NCBI GenBank assembly: GCA_965153355.1
Contig: OZ231127.1
Location: 35,278,001-35,342,000 of the forward strand
Direction of reading: 5' to 3'
Source of the DNA: Flaccisagitta enflata
Lineage: Eukaryota > Chaetognatha > Sagittoidea > Aphragmophora
DNA: 64,000 nt
Shown: positions 1 to 11,886 of the stretch, in pieces
How the letters are laid out: each line of letters opens with the position of its first letter
How positions within the stretch are numbered: the first letter of the stretch is position 1
Notes under the pieces: generated by a model
What the model was told of the DNA's origin: nothing
What the model saw: only the letters and a program-made list of their open reading frames with translations
Database searches by the model: none
Made by a program: the position numbers and the translations under genes

Positions 1-180
1 GCAAGCTCTCCATGCAAACGGTAACGGTGGCCTTGATTATTTCCTGTCAACACGTACACCTGATTTGCGACTTTTTAACCACCTTCACGACTGTAATGCC
101 CCCATTAAAATTCTTTTGTTCAACTTCCACCTTTCCTCCTTTTCTTTTAATTTTTCTTCCATTATCATCTACTTTTCCCT

Positions 181-694
181 TTTTTTTCTTTTTCGTTTTC
201 TTTTTCTTTTTCTTTTTCTTTTTCTTTTTCTTTTTCTTTTTCTTTTTCTTTTTCTTTTTCTTTTTCTTTTTCTTTTTCTTTTTCTTTTTTTTCCTTTACT
301 TTTTCTTTTTCGTTTTCGTTTTCTTTTTTTCCTTCTTCTTTGTTCTTTTTCTTCTTCTTTTTCATCTCCGTTCTTTTTTCTTCTTTTTCTTCTTCTTCTT
401 CTTCTTCTTCTTCTTCTTCTTCTTCTTCTTCTTCTTCTTCTTCTTCTTCTTCTTCTTCTTCTTCTTCTTCTTCTTCTTCTTCTTCTTCTTCTTCTTCTTC
501 TTCTTCTTTTTCTTCTTCTTCTTCTTCTTCTTCTTCTTCTTCTTCTTCTTCTTCTTCTTCTTCTTCTTCTTCTTCTTCTTCTTCTTCTTCTTCTTCTTCT
601 TCTTCTTCTTCTTCTTCTTCTTCTTCTTCTTCTTCTTCTTCTTCATCTTCATCTTCATCATCATCTTCATCTTCATCTTCTTCTTCTTCTTCTT
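181..694 (+). repeat. (TTTTTC)n followed by (TTC)n pyrimidine tract
   Basis: About 180-335 is a near-perfect TTTTTC hexamer array. About 345-694 is a TTC trinucleotide array, interrupted near 505 and ending in TTCATC variants. Open frames through it read poly-Phe, poly-Leu, poly-Ser or poly-Lys and are not genes. All-pyrimidine mirror-repeat DNA of this length can form triplex structures. Confidence 0.97.
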
Positions 695-854
695 CGTCAT
701 TGCGAGAGGAACCAATGCGCCTACGGCATCGGCAGTTATTTATCCTTTTAATGCGGTGATTATTTTTACGTTAAAGGCCTGACGTCACGCACAAGGGAAG
801 CAAGAAAGGGTAGGGTAAGTCGTGTTTAAGGGTTTTGGGAGAAATCATCCCCTC

Positions 855-988
<134 letters not shown>

Positions 989-1358
989 TGAAAAACCGGG
1001 AGAGGTTACCCATGGGTGCCACGGGAACAATCTCCTATTTTGAGAGTTTGAAGTCCGCACACGCAAGTATTGAGAGTAAGGACGTACGTATATTGATTGG
1101 AAGCGTTGGTGAACGTCAACATAGAAATGACAAATGAATGAATTCAATATGGCGCGCGGTTGATAACTTTTCTCTCTCTCTGACTCTTTGGCATGGTGGA
1201 CGCTTGAAGTGACAAGGAAGCGAGCCGGTTGCTGCGCAGTACCAGTGGAGGCTGTAGTTCACGGTGACAGAATCGGCGAAAGCAGTTTGCCGTCATAACG
1301 GGCTGATATGCATCACGAGGTATTAGTTTGAGTTTAACTCGACACTTGCTCTTGAAAT

Positions 1359-1575
1359 AACAAGGCCGGATACACGGCTACCTTAGTCGTTTGCGGATGG
1401 GCAGGAGCAGTGCTGGAGAAGGTCACTAGGGCATCTGGGCAGGCGCCGCACGCTCAAAAAGCTCAAAAACGCCGAATAAGTAAAAAGAGGGCTCGACCGA
1501 CCAACCAACCGACCGACCGACGAACCAACGGAACGACGTAGCGGGATGTAGAGTCGCGTAGCACGCGACAAAAAA
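1359..1575 (+). mobile_element. Family A element, complete copy
   Basis: It starts with AACAAGGCCGGATACACGGC, has the usual GGGCAGGAGCAGT box, then a GACCGACCAACC tetranucleotide tract, and ends in the palindrome GTCGCGTAGCACGCGAC followed by A's. At about 217 bp with both ends present it serves as a type copy. No coding capacity. Classification as a Helentron-type non-autonomous element is inferred from structure (3' palindrome, internal tetranucleotide repeat, insertion in A/T runs). Confidence 0.8.
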
Positions 1576-1646
1576 TTAAAAAATCAAGCGCGTTATGAAC
1601 TCCTGGTCTGTGACATACTGAAATCAAAAGAGGCAGCAAAGTAGTA

Positions 1647-1908
1647 AACAAGGCCAACACCTTACAGTCGCGTGCGGTTGTTAAGACCATAATGCCAAAA
1701 GACTAAAAGATTAAAAGACTAAAAGACTAAAAGACCAAAAGACTAAAAGACGGATTGTAAATTTTCTTGAAATAACTTAAAATGACTCAAGATGACGTAA
1801 AACAACAAAAAAGCTAAGCAAAGCTAAGTGTGACCGACGGACGGACGGACCGACCGACCGACGGACGGACCGACCGACCGACCGAGGGACAGAGCACGCG
1901 ACTAAAAA
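1647..1908 (+). mobile_element. Family A element, 'GACTAAAA' subtype
   Basis: It begins AACAAGGCCAACACCTTACAG, then the word GTCGCGTGCGG. A degenerate AAAGACTAAAAGACT array follows (about 1,697-1,750), then an AAATGACTTAAAATGAC tract and (GACGGACC)n, ending ...GAGCACGCGACTAAAAAG. The proximal half of the 3' palindrome is lost here. The same subtype recurs at 9,305, 33,318 and 33,899. Confidence 0.78.
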
Positions 1909-3010
1909 GAATGAACGCTTTTGCTTTCATGACGAGACATAATCCCCTCAATTTAGGAGGCGAGATACGATTATCGATTGCTGTAAAACATTCGTATCGG
2001 TGATGGCAACCCACTTTAGGTGCGTATGAGGTAGTTTAGAAACATAAGCCACGGCTGAGACCATGGAGGTGGTGTACCTAGCTCATGAGGTTCAATTTTG
2101 TAAGCCTTTTTTGTCAAACGAGAAATTTTGTGGCATATGATTATGAAAGGTGACGAGACAGCTTTAGGGGGCGTCCATGAGTGTTGTGGGAGTCTCGGCG
2201 CCAAAGGCTGCGTGCAGGGGGCTTAGACATTGTCGCGGTGCTCTTGAAAGGAAATTCAATTAGTGGCGGTGACGTTCGAGACAGATTCATACCACTCATG
2301 CTAGATGGCGTGAAAGCGAATCAAAACAAACAGCTCTCTCTTTTAAACTCGAGTGAAGGAAGAGTGAAAACAAGGCAGGCAGACGATTGAATGGTCGATG
2401 CGTGCTTCGTATCATTGAACGACCTTAAATGGAAACTGTAAGACCTTATGTAACGATACAGGCGACCTCCACATGGACATACTGATGGCCATAGACTCTT
2501 TATATTTTTTTGTCTGTACTAAATACCTCAAAATATTAGCTCAGTCTAACACATTTACTTTGATAGAGATTTGGGGCCGCATCCGAAAAGCAGAACAAAA
2601 GCAAGAAAGAAAAAAAAAGTAAGGGAGGAAATGGAAGAAAGAGAAAGACATTTAACTTTTCCTTCAATTTCACGCTCGAAAAATTTCTTTTTCAAGTGAG
2701 GAAAAAAAAGTGTGTGCACGACCAATATTCAAGACGTAATAAGCCGAACAAAAGAAGCGTCAGCTACGAACGAACTAGATCGACACATATAACATCATGC
2801 ATCAGAGGGAAGAAGAAAGAGTGTCTAAAAAATGGTTATTTTAGTATTCTATGTTCTTATTCTACATACTTTTTAAAAAATCCTGATATTTGAACGCGAC
2901 AAAAGCACACACCACTGTCCCTTCAATTGTTCAATTTAGAGTTTTATGCGCCCTCAGCCTTGAGTTATTAAGACTGGAAGACAAATCTTAAGTCAGCCCA
3001 GGTATATCCT
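1909..3010. other. No recognisable feature
   Basis: AT-rich single-copy-looking sequence. The open frames are short (70 codons or less) and lack domain-like composition. I see no repeat, RNA gene or promoter signature that I can support. Confidence 0.5.
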
Positions 3011-3169
3011 TCTTTAAAACAGCCCCGCGATTTGGGTCCATATTTTGGTGCTATATCTGGGTTAAGAGATCTGGACCATGAAAAGCAAGCCAGATCTTTT
3101 TGTGGATCGCAGCGAAGCAAGATCCACTTAGTCCTGGGTAAATTTTTTTTATTTTTTTTTTCCTTCCCT

Positions 3170-6100
3170 TTTTTTTGTCCTCACTCACCATCAAAACAAA
3201 CAAATAATATTCTACAATTTTTTCTTCAAAGAATGTCCTCACTCACTATTTCTTAAGGATTTTTTTTATCCCAAAATTGTGTCCTCACTCACCATAATCT
3301 TTTGTTTGTAGTAGTCTTTTTTTTTTCTATAGATGTCCTCACTCACCAAACCTTTTTTCTTTGATAGTCTTTTGTTTTTCTCTTCAAAGAATGTCCTCAC
3401 TCACCATTTCTAAGGATTTTTTTTCATCCCAAAAGTGTGTCCTCACTCACCACTATCTTTTGTTTGTAGTAGTCTTTTTTTTTCTCAATAGATGTCCTCA
3501 CTCACCAGACCCTTTTTCTTTGATAGTCTTTTGTTTTTCTCTTCAAAGAATGTCCTCACTCACCATTTCTAAGGATTTTTTTTCATCCCAAAAGTGTGTC
3601 CTCACTCACCACTATCTTTTGTTTGTAGTAGTCTTTTTTTTTTTCTCAATAGATGTCCTCACTCACCAGACCCTTTTTCTTTGAAAGTCTTTTGTTTTTG
3701 TCTTCAAAGAATGTCCTCACTCACCAAATCTAAGGATTTTTTTCATCCCAAAAGTGTGTCCTCACTCATCACTATCTTTTGTTTGTAGTATCTTTTTTTT
3801 TTCTCAATAGATCCTCACTCACCAGACCTTTTTTCTTTGATAGTCTTTTGTTTTCTCTTCAAAGAATGTCTCACTCCACAATTTCTAAGATTTTTTATCC
3901 CAAAGCGTGTCCTCACTCACCTATCTTTTGTTTGTAGTAGTCTTTTTTTCAATAGATGTCCTCACTCACCAGACCTTTTTTCTTTGTAGTCTTTTGTTTT
4001 CTCTTCAAGAATGTCCTCCTCACCATTTCTGGATTTTCATCCCAAAAATGTGTCCTCACTCACCACTATCTTTTGTTTGTAGTAGTCTTTTTCTCAATAG
4101 ATGTCCTCACTCACAGACCTTTTTTCTTTGATAGTCTTTTGTTTTCTCTTCAAAAAATGTCCTCCTCACCATTCCTAAGGATTTTTTTTCATCCCAAAAG
4201 TGTGTCCTCACTCACCACTATCTTTTGTTTGTAGTAGTAGTCTTTTTTTTTTTCTCAATAGATGTCCTCACTCACCAAACCCTTTTTTCTTTGATAGTCT
4301 TTTGTTTTTCTCTTCAAAGAATGTCCTCACTCACCATTTCTAAGGATTTTTTTTTATCCAAAAAGTGTGTCCTCACTCATCAGTATCTTTTGTTAGTAGT
4401 AGTTTTTTTTTCTCAATGGATGTCCTCACTCACCAGACCCTTTTTTTTTGATAGTCTTTTGTTTTTCTCTTCAAAGAATGTCCTCACTCACCATTTCTAA
4501 GGATTTTTTTTCATCCCAAAAGTGTGTCCTCACTCACCACTATCTTTTGTTTGTAGTAGCCTTTTTTTTTCTCAATAGATGTCCTCACTCACCAGACCCT
4601 TTTACTTTGATAGTCTTTTGTTTTCCTCTTCAAAGAATGTCCTCACTCACAATTTCTAAGGATTTTTTTTCATCCCAAAAGTGTGTCCTCACTCACCACT
4701 ATCTTTTGTTTGTAATAGTCTTTTTTTTTTCTCAATAGATGTCGTCACTCCCCAGACCTTTTTTTTTTGATAGTCTTTTGTTTTTCTCTTCAAAGAATGT
4801 CCTCACTCACCATTTCTAAGAATTTTTTTCATCCCAAAAATGTGTTCTCACTCACCACTATCTTTTGTTTGTAGTAGTCTTTTTTTTTCTCAATAGATGT
4901 CCTCACTCACCAGATCTTTTTTCTTTGATAGTCTTTTGTTTTTCTCTTCAAAGAATGTCCTCACTCACCATTTCTAAGGATTTTTTTTCATCCCAAAAGT
5001 GTGTCCTCACTCACCACTATCTTTGTTTGTAGTAATCTTTTTTTTTTCTCAATAGATGTCCTCACTCACCAGACCTTTTTTCTTTGATAGTCTTTTGTTT
5101 TTCTCTTCAAAGAATGTCCTCACTCACCATTTCTAGGGATTTTTTTTCATCCTAAAAGTGTGTCCTCACTAACCACTATCTTTTGTTTGTAGTAGTCTTT
5201 TTTTTTTCAATAGATGTCCTCACTCACCAGACCCTTTATCTTTGATAATCTTTTGTTTTTCTCTTCAAAGAATGTCCTCACTCACCATTTCTAAGGATTT
5301 TTTTTCATCCCAAAAGTGTGTCCTCACTCACCACTATCTTTTGTTTGTAGTAGCCTTTTTTTTTCTCAATAGATGTCCTCACTCACCAGACCCTTTTTCT
5401 TTGATAGTCTTTTGTTTTTCTCTTCAAAGAATGTCCTCACTCACAATTTCTAAGGATTTTTTTTCATCCCAAAAGTGTGTCCTCACCACTATCTTTTGTT
5501 TGTAGTAGTCTTTTTTTTTCTCAATAGATGTCCTCACTCACCAGACCTTTTTTCTTTGATAGTCTTTTGTTTTTCTCTTCAAAGAATGTCCTCACTCACC
5601 ATTTCTAAGGATTTTTTTTCATCCCAAAAGTGTGTCCTCACTCACCACTATCTTTTGTTTGTAGTAGTTTTTTTCTCAATAGATGTCCTCACTCACCAGA
5701 TCTTTTTCTTTGATAGTCTTTTGTTTTTCTTCTAAAGAATGTCCTCACTCACCATTTCTAAAGTTTTTTTTCATCCCAAAAGTGTGTCCTCACTCACCAC
5801 TATCTTTTGTTTAGTAGTCTTTTTTTTCAATAGATGTCCTCACTCACCAGACCCTTTATCTTTGATAGTCTTTTGTTTTTCTCTTCAAAGAATGTCCTCA
5901 CTCACCATTTCTAAGGATTTTTTTTCATCCCAAAAGTGTGTCCTCACTCACCACTATCTTTTGTTTGTAGTAGCCTTTTTTTTCTCTACTAGATGTCCTC
6001 ACTCACCAGACCCTTTTCTTTGATAGTCTTTTGTTTTCTCTTCAAAAGAATGTCCTCCTCACAATTTCTAAGGATTTTTTTTCATCCCAAAAGTGTGTCC

Positions 6101-6780
6101 TCACCACTATCTTTTGTTTGTAGTAGTCTTTTTTTTTCTCAATAGATGTCCTCACTCACCAGACCTTTTTTCTTTGATAGTCTTTTGTTTTTCTCTTCAA
6201 AGAATGTCCTCACTCACCATTTCTAAGGATTTTTTTTCATCCCAAAAGTGTGTCCTCACTCACCACTATCTTTTGTTTGTAGTAGTTTTTTTTTTTCTCA
6301 ATAGATGTCCTCACTCACCAGATCTTTTTTCTTTGATAGTCTTTTGTTTTTCTCTTCAAAGAATGTCCTCACTCACCATTTCTAAGGATTTTTTTTCATC
6401 CCAAAAGTGTGTCCTCACTCACCACTATCTTTTGTTTGTAGTAGTCTTTTTTTTTCTCAATAGATGTCCTCACTCACCAGACCCTTTTTCTTTGATAGTC
6501 TATTGTTTTTCTCTTCAAAGAATGTCCTCACTCACCATTTCTAAGGATTTTTTTCATCCAAAAAGTGTGTCCTCACTTACCACTATCTTTTGTTTGTAGT
6601 AGTCTTTTTTTTCTCAATATATGTCCTCACTCACTAGAGCCTTTTTCTTTGATAGTCTTTTGTTTTTCTCTTCAAAGAATGTCCTCACTCATTATTTCTA
6701 AGGATTTTTTTTCATCCTTAAAGTGTGTCCTCACTTATCACTATCTTTTGTTTGAAGTAGTCTTTTTTTTTCCTTTGATA
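3170..6780 (+). repeat. 3.6 kb minisatellite, ~158 bp unit with three TGTCCTCACTCACC boxes
   Basis: About 22 tandem units of roughly 155-160 bp. Each unit has three boxes of TGTCCTCACTCACC spaced about 50 bp apart. The boxes are separated by pyrimidine tracts: ...CTTTGATAGTCTTTTG..., ...AAGGATTTTTTTTCATCCC..., and ...GTAGTAGTC(T)nCTCAATAG. Units degrade at both edges (before 3,390 and after 6,620). Variant markers recur together, which shows a higher-order structure (see findings). Open frames of 60-168 codons are translations of the repeat and are broken by indels, so they are not genes. Confidence 0.97.
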
Positions 6781-6998
6781 GTCTTTCCACTTATCTCTAT
6801 GTCAATCTTTTGTTTTTTCCACCTCATCATCAATCATCAATCATCGATCATATTTTTTTTATCCCAAAACTTTTTTCTATCTCAAAAATATCCTCACCTG
6901 TTTTTTGTTTAAGTTTGTCTTAATTCATCCACCAGATGTCTTAAACTTTATCTCAATTTGCCTTTTCTCACTTGATTTTTTTCCAACCACGGAAGAGA

Positions 6999-7029
6999 TT
7001 AGAGAGAGAGAGAGAGAGCACAGAGAGAT

Positions 7030-7062
<33 letters not shown>

Positions 7063-7063
7063 A
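6999..7063 (+). repeat. (GA)n microsatellite, interrupted
   Basis: GA dinucleotide array with CA and TGA interruptions, lying just beyond the decayed edge of the large minisatellite. Confidence 0.93.
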
Positions 7064-7194
7064 CATTTCAGCGATTGAATACCATGGAACTTGAAATGCT
7101 CACCAAATTTGCAATTCACTTATAGTTCAGGATTTTTTTTTATCTAAATTTCATATTTGGATTTTGTATGTATTAATGCATGTTATGAAATGAT

Positions 7195-7430
7195 TAAAAA
7201 AGTAGTAGATAAAAAGTTACAAGAAAAAAAATAAAATAAGTACAAAAGTGAAAAAGTAAAAAGATAAAAAAATGAAAAAGTGAAAAAGTGAAAAAATAAA
7301 AAAAAAAATGAAAATTTGAAAATGTGAAAAAATAAAGAAATTAAAGTAAAAAAGAAAATGCAAAAACAAATATAAAAAATAAAAAATGAAAAAAATTTTA
7401 ACTACGAAAAAAATAAAAAAAAAACAACAA
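7195..7430 (+). repeat. A-rich low-complexity tract (GAAAAAGT-like)
   Basis: Degenerate repeats of AAAAAGTG / AAAAATAA run through the whole interval. It has no stable unit and no coding content. Confidence 0.85.
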
Positions 7431-7574
7431 ATTAAACATCGCGATCCACAGTATTGGCGACAGCCACTGGTTTCATTTTTACTCACTCCATCCTCTATGA
7501 AGACAACAGTACTGGATGGAGGACTAAAAATCGCCCCAGATCCCGGTCCTTATTCAGATGGAATCATACTGTAA

Positions 7575-7712
<138 letters not shown>

Positions 7713-7794
7713 TTCTCTCTTTCCTGTTTCTTTCTCTTTTTATTCTTTCTGTTTCCAAAAAAAATCAGGGTCACTCTTTATAGAAAGCATATGA

Positions 7795-8640
7795 AATGTG
7801 CAACAAAAAGTATCTTACAAAAAACTTTAGGAAAACGTTTTTGAAAAATAAACTTAACATATAAAAGTAAAATAAAACATTCAAATGCTACTCATTTCTG
7901 TATAGTATATGCTTCCACTCATATACTTACATATCCAATTTTAGGTACGACCTAAATTTAGTGGTTACTGAAATTCAAAACCTTTGGATAAGTAATTTTT
8001 ATGCAGAAAACAAGACTTTTGTCTTATCTCTCAAACAATTATGATTTTTCATTATAGCCATTAGGTTAGGGGATAAATGTTAGTGCTGACTTTACAGAAC
8101 CGCTTATCTTGGAAAGTCAGGAAAAAATGATGAATGTTTTGCAAAAAGAAAAAAAAACTCAAACTAAAAGTTTCCAAATATTTTCTGTTACTGAGCTTTA
8201 CTGATTAAGAATGGATTAAGAAAAGAGAAGGCGTTTTTTTTCTCTCCTGGCCGAGGAATCTTTTTTGCTCTTTTAAGAGATTGGATTCTTCAACCTGAGG
8301 TTGCCATCATGAAAAAAAGGTGATTACAGATTTGCGGGATTGGATTGAAGATAAAATCAGTGATGGTAAATTGTCAGCCCTCTAGCCGGCTTGAAATATG
8401 GACAAAAAAACTATAGCAGCGCTACTAAACTTCATTCTTAGTTTACCAATTGACCATTTTTCCACTGATTAAGTGAGGATGAGCATTGGCAGCCTATTGT
8501 AGCTTTTAAACAAGCTTGTTAATGTAAGCATACACATGCAAAGACAATGCAATGGACAGTGATTGAGAGAAAGAAAGATAGAGGGTCAAACGGTGGCGGA
8601 CAAACGGGGAAAGAGAGTGATTGACATAATGAAGCAGCAA
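7795..8640. other. No recognisable feature
   Basis: AT-rich sequence without long frames, repeats or recognisable motifs. Short A and T runs only. Confidence 0.5.
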
Positions 8641-8665
8641 GAGATGGTCAGTCAGACAGAGAATC

Positions 8666-8761
8666 AGAGAAAGAGAGAGAGAGAGAGATCGAGAGAGAGA
8701 GAGTCGTTGGATTCACTTTGTATATGAGTTCATGATAAATGAGGGATTATGAAAGAAGTCC

Positions 8762-8820
<59 letters not shown>
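8666..8820 (+). repeat. Two (GA)n microsatellites
   Basis: GA arrays at about 8,666-8,704 and 8,766-8,820, separated by about 60 bp of unique sequence. Confidence 0.95.
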
Positions 8821-8821
<1 letters not shown>

Positions 8822-8986
8822 ACACAGATTTTTTGACACAATTTGCTTGAGAAATAGAATGACAACATCGGAAAAAGGCCTACTGACATGACTGTATGCG
8901 TGCATGCATGCATGAAATCCACATGTTAGCAAAGATATGATACGACAAACACATACAATTTATATAAAATTACTTGAAAGCTTGGC

Positions 8987-9203
8987 TTTTTAGTCGCGGA
9001 CATGCGACTCTACACCTTGTTGTGTTGGTTGATCGGTCCGTTGGTCTGTCGGTCTGTCGGTCCTTCGATCCGTTGTCACAATTCTGAGATATAGCCTTTT
9101 CTTGTCTTTTTGTAAGGTATGTAAGTGTGAGCTAATGTTGTACTGTTATTTTTAGTACTGCTGTACTGTCCCTGCCCACCCGTCCGCGACTCTCGGCCTT
9201 TCT
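8987..9203 (-). mobile_element. Family A element, GTCGCGGAC subtype
   Basis: Read on the minus strand it ends in a palindrome whose distal arm is GTCCGCGAC, then TAAAAA. The tetranucleotide tract is (GACA/GACC)n. The 5' end reads AGGCCGAGAGTCGCGGACGGG. The 5' word GTCGCGGAC is the exact reverse complement of the 3' arm. Confidence 0.78.
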
Positions 9204-9304
9204 TGGGCTTATTTAAAGTTCCGTGCTGCTGTCATGTAATTGAAAACAAAAGTCTGACAAAAATCATAATTGAAGATTTTTCTCCGAGATGAAACGATAT
9301 CATC

Positions 9305-9530
9305 TTTTTTTTAGTCGCGTGCACGCGACTCCACAACCCACTCTGTCCGTCTGTCGGTCCGTCGGTTGGTCGGTCCGTCGGTCCGTAACGCTTAGCTTTT
9401 TTTCGTCGTTTTACGCCATTTTAAGTCATTTTAAGTAATTTTGAGTTATTCAAAGTTAATTTAAGTCAATTTACATTTAGTCTCTAAGTCTTTTGGTCTT
9501 TTAGTCTGTTGGTCTAATGGTCTTAGCAAT
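9305..9530 (-). mobile_element. Family A element, 5' end lost
   Basis: It has the 3' palindrome GTCGCGTGCACGCGAC, a (CGGT/CGGA)n tract, the AGTCATTTTAAGTCATTTT array and the AGTCTTTTGGTCTTTTAG tract. The expected 5' end is missing because the copy runs into the inverted-repeat arm at 9,551. Confidence 0.78.
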
Positions 9531-9550
9531 AGTGGAGTAGGACAGCAGAT

Positions 9551-9950
9551 GGTCACTGCAAATCCGGACCAAAGCGTGAATTTTTTTTACATAATCCTCA
9601 TGATGTATATGAAAGATTCAGAAGGGGTGCCCTCATATACGGGCCCTTCAGGGGTCCCTAGGGGCCCCCAAAAAAGCCCGTTGAGAAAATTTTTTCAAAA
9701 AAGTGTCTTCAAAAGGGGGGTTAAAACAATAGGAAATTACCTAATTTGCCTAGATCCAAAGTCCTGTAGACAAAATTTTTTTTTTGAAAACTTTAAAAAT
9801 TTTCGGGTTGGGTACCCCAACATTTGACTAAAAAAATTTTGGAAAAAAAGTTCTCTGAAAAGGGGGTCAAATCAACTGAAAATGACCTAATTTGCCTAGA
9901 TACAAAGCCTTGGAGACAACTTTTTTTTTCAAGAAAAAAAATGGTCAGGT
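9551..9950 (+). repeat. Arm 1 of a long inverted repeat (partner 12,965-13,487)
   Basis: The sequence from GTCACTGCAAATCCGGACC through the GGGGCCCCCAAAAAAGCCCG box and two ~147 bp tandem units is the reverse complement of 13,487 downward. The tandem units share CTAATTTGCCTAGATNCAAAG. Similarity is high over about 350-400 bp. No open frame of interest. Confidence 0.85.
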
Positions 9951-10097
9951 TAGTCAATTGATCCACCGTTATCATGGCTGAGCAAAATGAACAGTGGTTT
10001 CACCACTTTTATCATGACTGAGTAAAATCGACTCAAACTGATCAGTTTACCTTTGACTATCCAAAACTGATCTGGTTTTCTTAACTAGGGAAACTAG

Positions 10098-10621
10098 AAC
10101 TAGTCATCCAAGGATCGCACATGGTCAGCGGTACCCGATGCCCTGCTGGGAGTGATCCGGTGAAGAAGTGGAGTGAGAGTAGGGCAGCGGCCCCAAAGGG
10201 CCGATGTCCTGTAGAACACAGGGGGGAATTTCCATACGTCCTGAGGAGGCACATTTCTGGCAATAGATGACTGATTCAGGCCAAAGAAGGCATATTTGAA
10301 GGCTGGAGGGCAGAATTGAGGCTTTGAGAGTGGATTTGAGGTTTGGAGGGCAAATTTGAGCCACAGAGGGCTGATTTGATGCTTGGAGGCCTAGTTGAAG
10401 GTCTGGAGGGCAGATCTGAGGTCTGTAGGTCAGATTTGAGGCAGAGGTTAGGCTGATTGAAGCCTAGAAGGCTGATTTGAGGCCTGGAGGGCTAAATTTA
10501 GGGCTGGGAGGGCAAATTTGAGGCCTTGATAACAGAGGACGGACGGAAGGACAGACGGACGGACGGACGTGTGGAAATTCCCCCTGTGTTCTGGGACATC
10601 GGCCCTTTGGGGCCCCCCCCC
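10098..10621 (+). mobile_element. Family R array element (copy R1)
   Basis: The left arm runs from AACTAGTCATCCAAGGATCG through GGTCAGCGGTACCCGATGCC to GGCCCCAAAGGGCCGATGTC. The middle is a degenerate 20-21 bp array of the type GGGCTGATTTGAGGCCTGGA. A (GGAC)n tract follows, then the inverted copy of the inner left arm (GTGGAAATTCCCCCTGTG ... GACATCGGCCCTTTGGGG). The arms are inverted repeats of about 60 bp. No coding capacity. Confidence 0.82.
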
Positions 10622-11110
10622 GGGATTGGGCAATTAGCCACAAGTAGACTAAGTAATCTGCTTTTATCTTAAAAGAAATGACTTATCCTTTTTTTTCACA
10701 CATTATAATTAGGTTTTTATTGAGACTTAAGTGAATCATATCTGTAATAAAATGGTCAAAATAAAGACACAGTGTACAGAAGATCCACAGCAAACACAGC
10801 AAACACTTCAATGAATCTTGTCAAACAAAGTTTCTCCAGGTAGCAATACCTCATTCACTAGAAAAGGGGGGGGGCGGGATTGGGCAATTAGCCCTAAGTA
10901 GACTAAGCAATCTGCTTTCCTCTTTTAAAGAAATCATTTATCCTTTTTTACACATAATTAGCTTTTTATTGAGACTTAAGTGGATCATATTTGTAATGAA
11001 ATGGTCAAAATAAAGATACATTTTACAGCAAATCCACCGCAAACACAGCAAACGCTTCAATGAATCTTGTCAAACAAAGTCTCTCCAGGTAGCAATACTT
11101 CATTCACTAG
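10621..11110 (+). repeat. Tandem duplication, ~250 bp unit x2
   Basis: GGGATTGGGCAATTAGCC at 10,623 recurs at about 10,875, and the two units stay similar up to CTCCAGGTAGCAATAC...CATTCACTAG (10,861 and 11,110). The second unit directly abuts the 3' end of the pseudogene at 11,105-12,653, so this is probably that gene's 3' flank, duplicated. Confidence 0.88.
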
Positions 11111-11663
11111 CATCTGTATTCCCTTGAGAGCATTTACATTTACATAATTATGTGCATGGTAGATCAGCAGATTTGCAACTGCACCTTTTTGTACTACCAT
11201 CTTTTTTGCATCCACATTTTACAAGATCGCGGCAGCTTAGTGCAACTTCAGCAATAGTTATCCAAACTGGCTGCCACTGATTTTCCTTCTTTTGCCAACC
11301 AAACAAAGAGGCAGAGGGTTATGAACCGTGATCATCAAAAGATGTTACCCAAATTCCAGTTTGATACACACTTCTTTTTATATGCTGGATAAGTGCATTT
11401 TTTGTTGGTGGAAGATTCTCCATGCTTCAATTTTTTTTGCAAAAAATCTCCTTTCTAGCATCATTAACTTTAAGCAAAGGTGATGACTTTATTTGCATAT
11501 ATATAATAAACCTTTCAAGTGTTTCTACCTCTTTTGAATCATCCTCAACTGCCAGATTCGCAAATGTTTCTGTTGCTTCATCAAATGCCTTCCAAGTATT
11601 CCAGGCTGTTTTTTTGCCCTTGTTGCGGAATGCAGATGTGGTATCTGAACCAGTGAATGCGTG

Positions 11664-11849
11664 AAAAACAAGCCCGAGCGGGCAACTAGATGCGTCATCT
11701 GCGTGATATTAGAAGAGGCGTAACAGACCGACGGACGGACCGACGGACCGACGGACCAACGGACCAACGGACGGACAGACGGACCGACGGACGGACCGAC
11801 GGACGGACGGACAGACCCTCTTATAGAGATGCGATGACGCATCTAAAAA
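11664..11849 (+). mobile_element. Family A element inserted in a coding frame (AGATGCGTCATC subtype)
   Basis: The 5' end is AACAAGCCCGAGCGGGCAAC, followed by the word AGATGCGTCATC. A (GACGGACC)n tract follows, then the 3' palindrome AGATGCGATGACGCATCT and TAAAAA. The host frame continues directly across (AKAL joins LHAF) if only two A's of the flanking A-runs are left. This fixes the element at about 184 bp with A-rich edges and no obvious longer target duplication. It is the best boundary evidence for the family in this window. Confidence 0.82.
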
Positions 11850-11886
11850 GAAGAGCTTTAGCTCCAGACTCACCTAGCTGGTTGTA

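Noticed and set aside
12-782. 256-codon poly-Phe frame
   Set aside because: Entirely a translation of the TTTTTC/TTC tract.
6093-6599. 168-codon frame in the minisatellite (MSSLTISKDFF-type repeats)
   Set aside because: Frame breaks wherever a unit has a one-base T-run indel. Codon content follows the repeat, and no start or splice context was supported.
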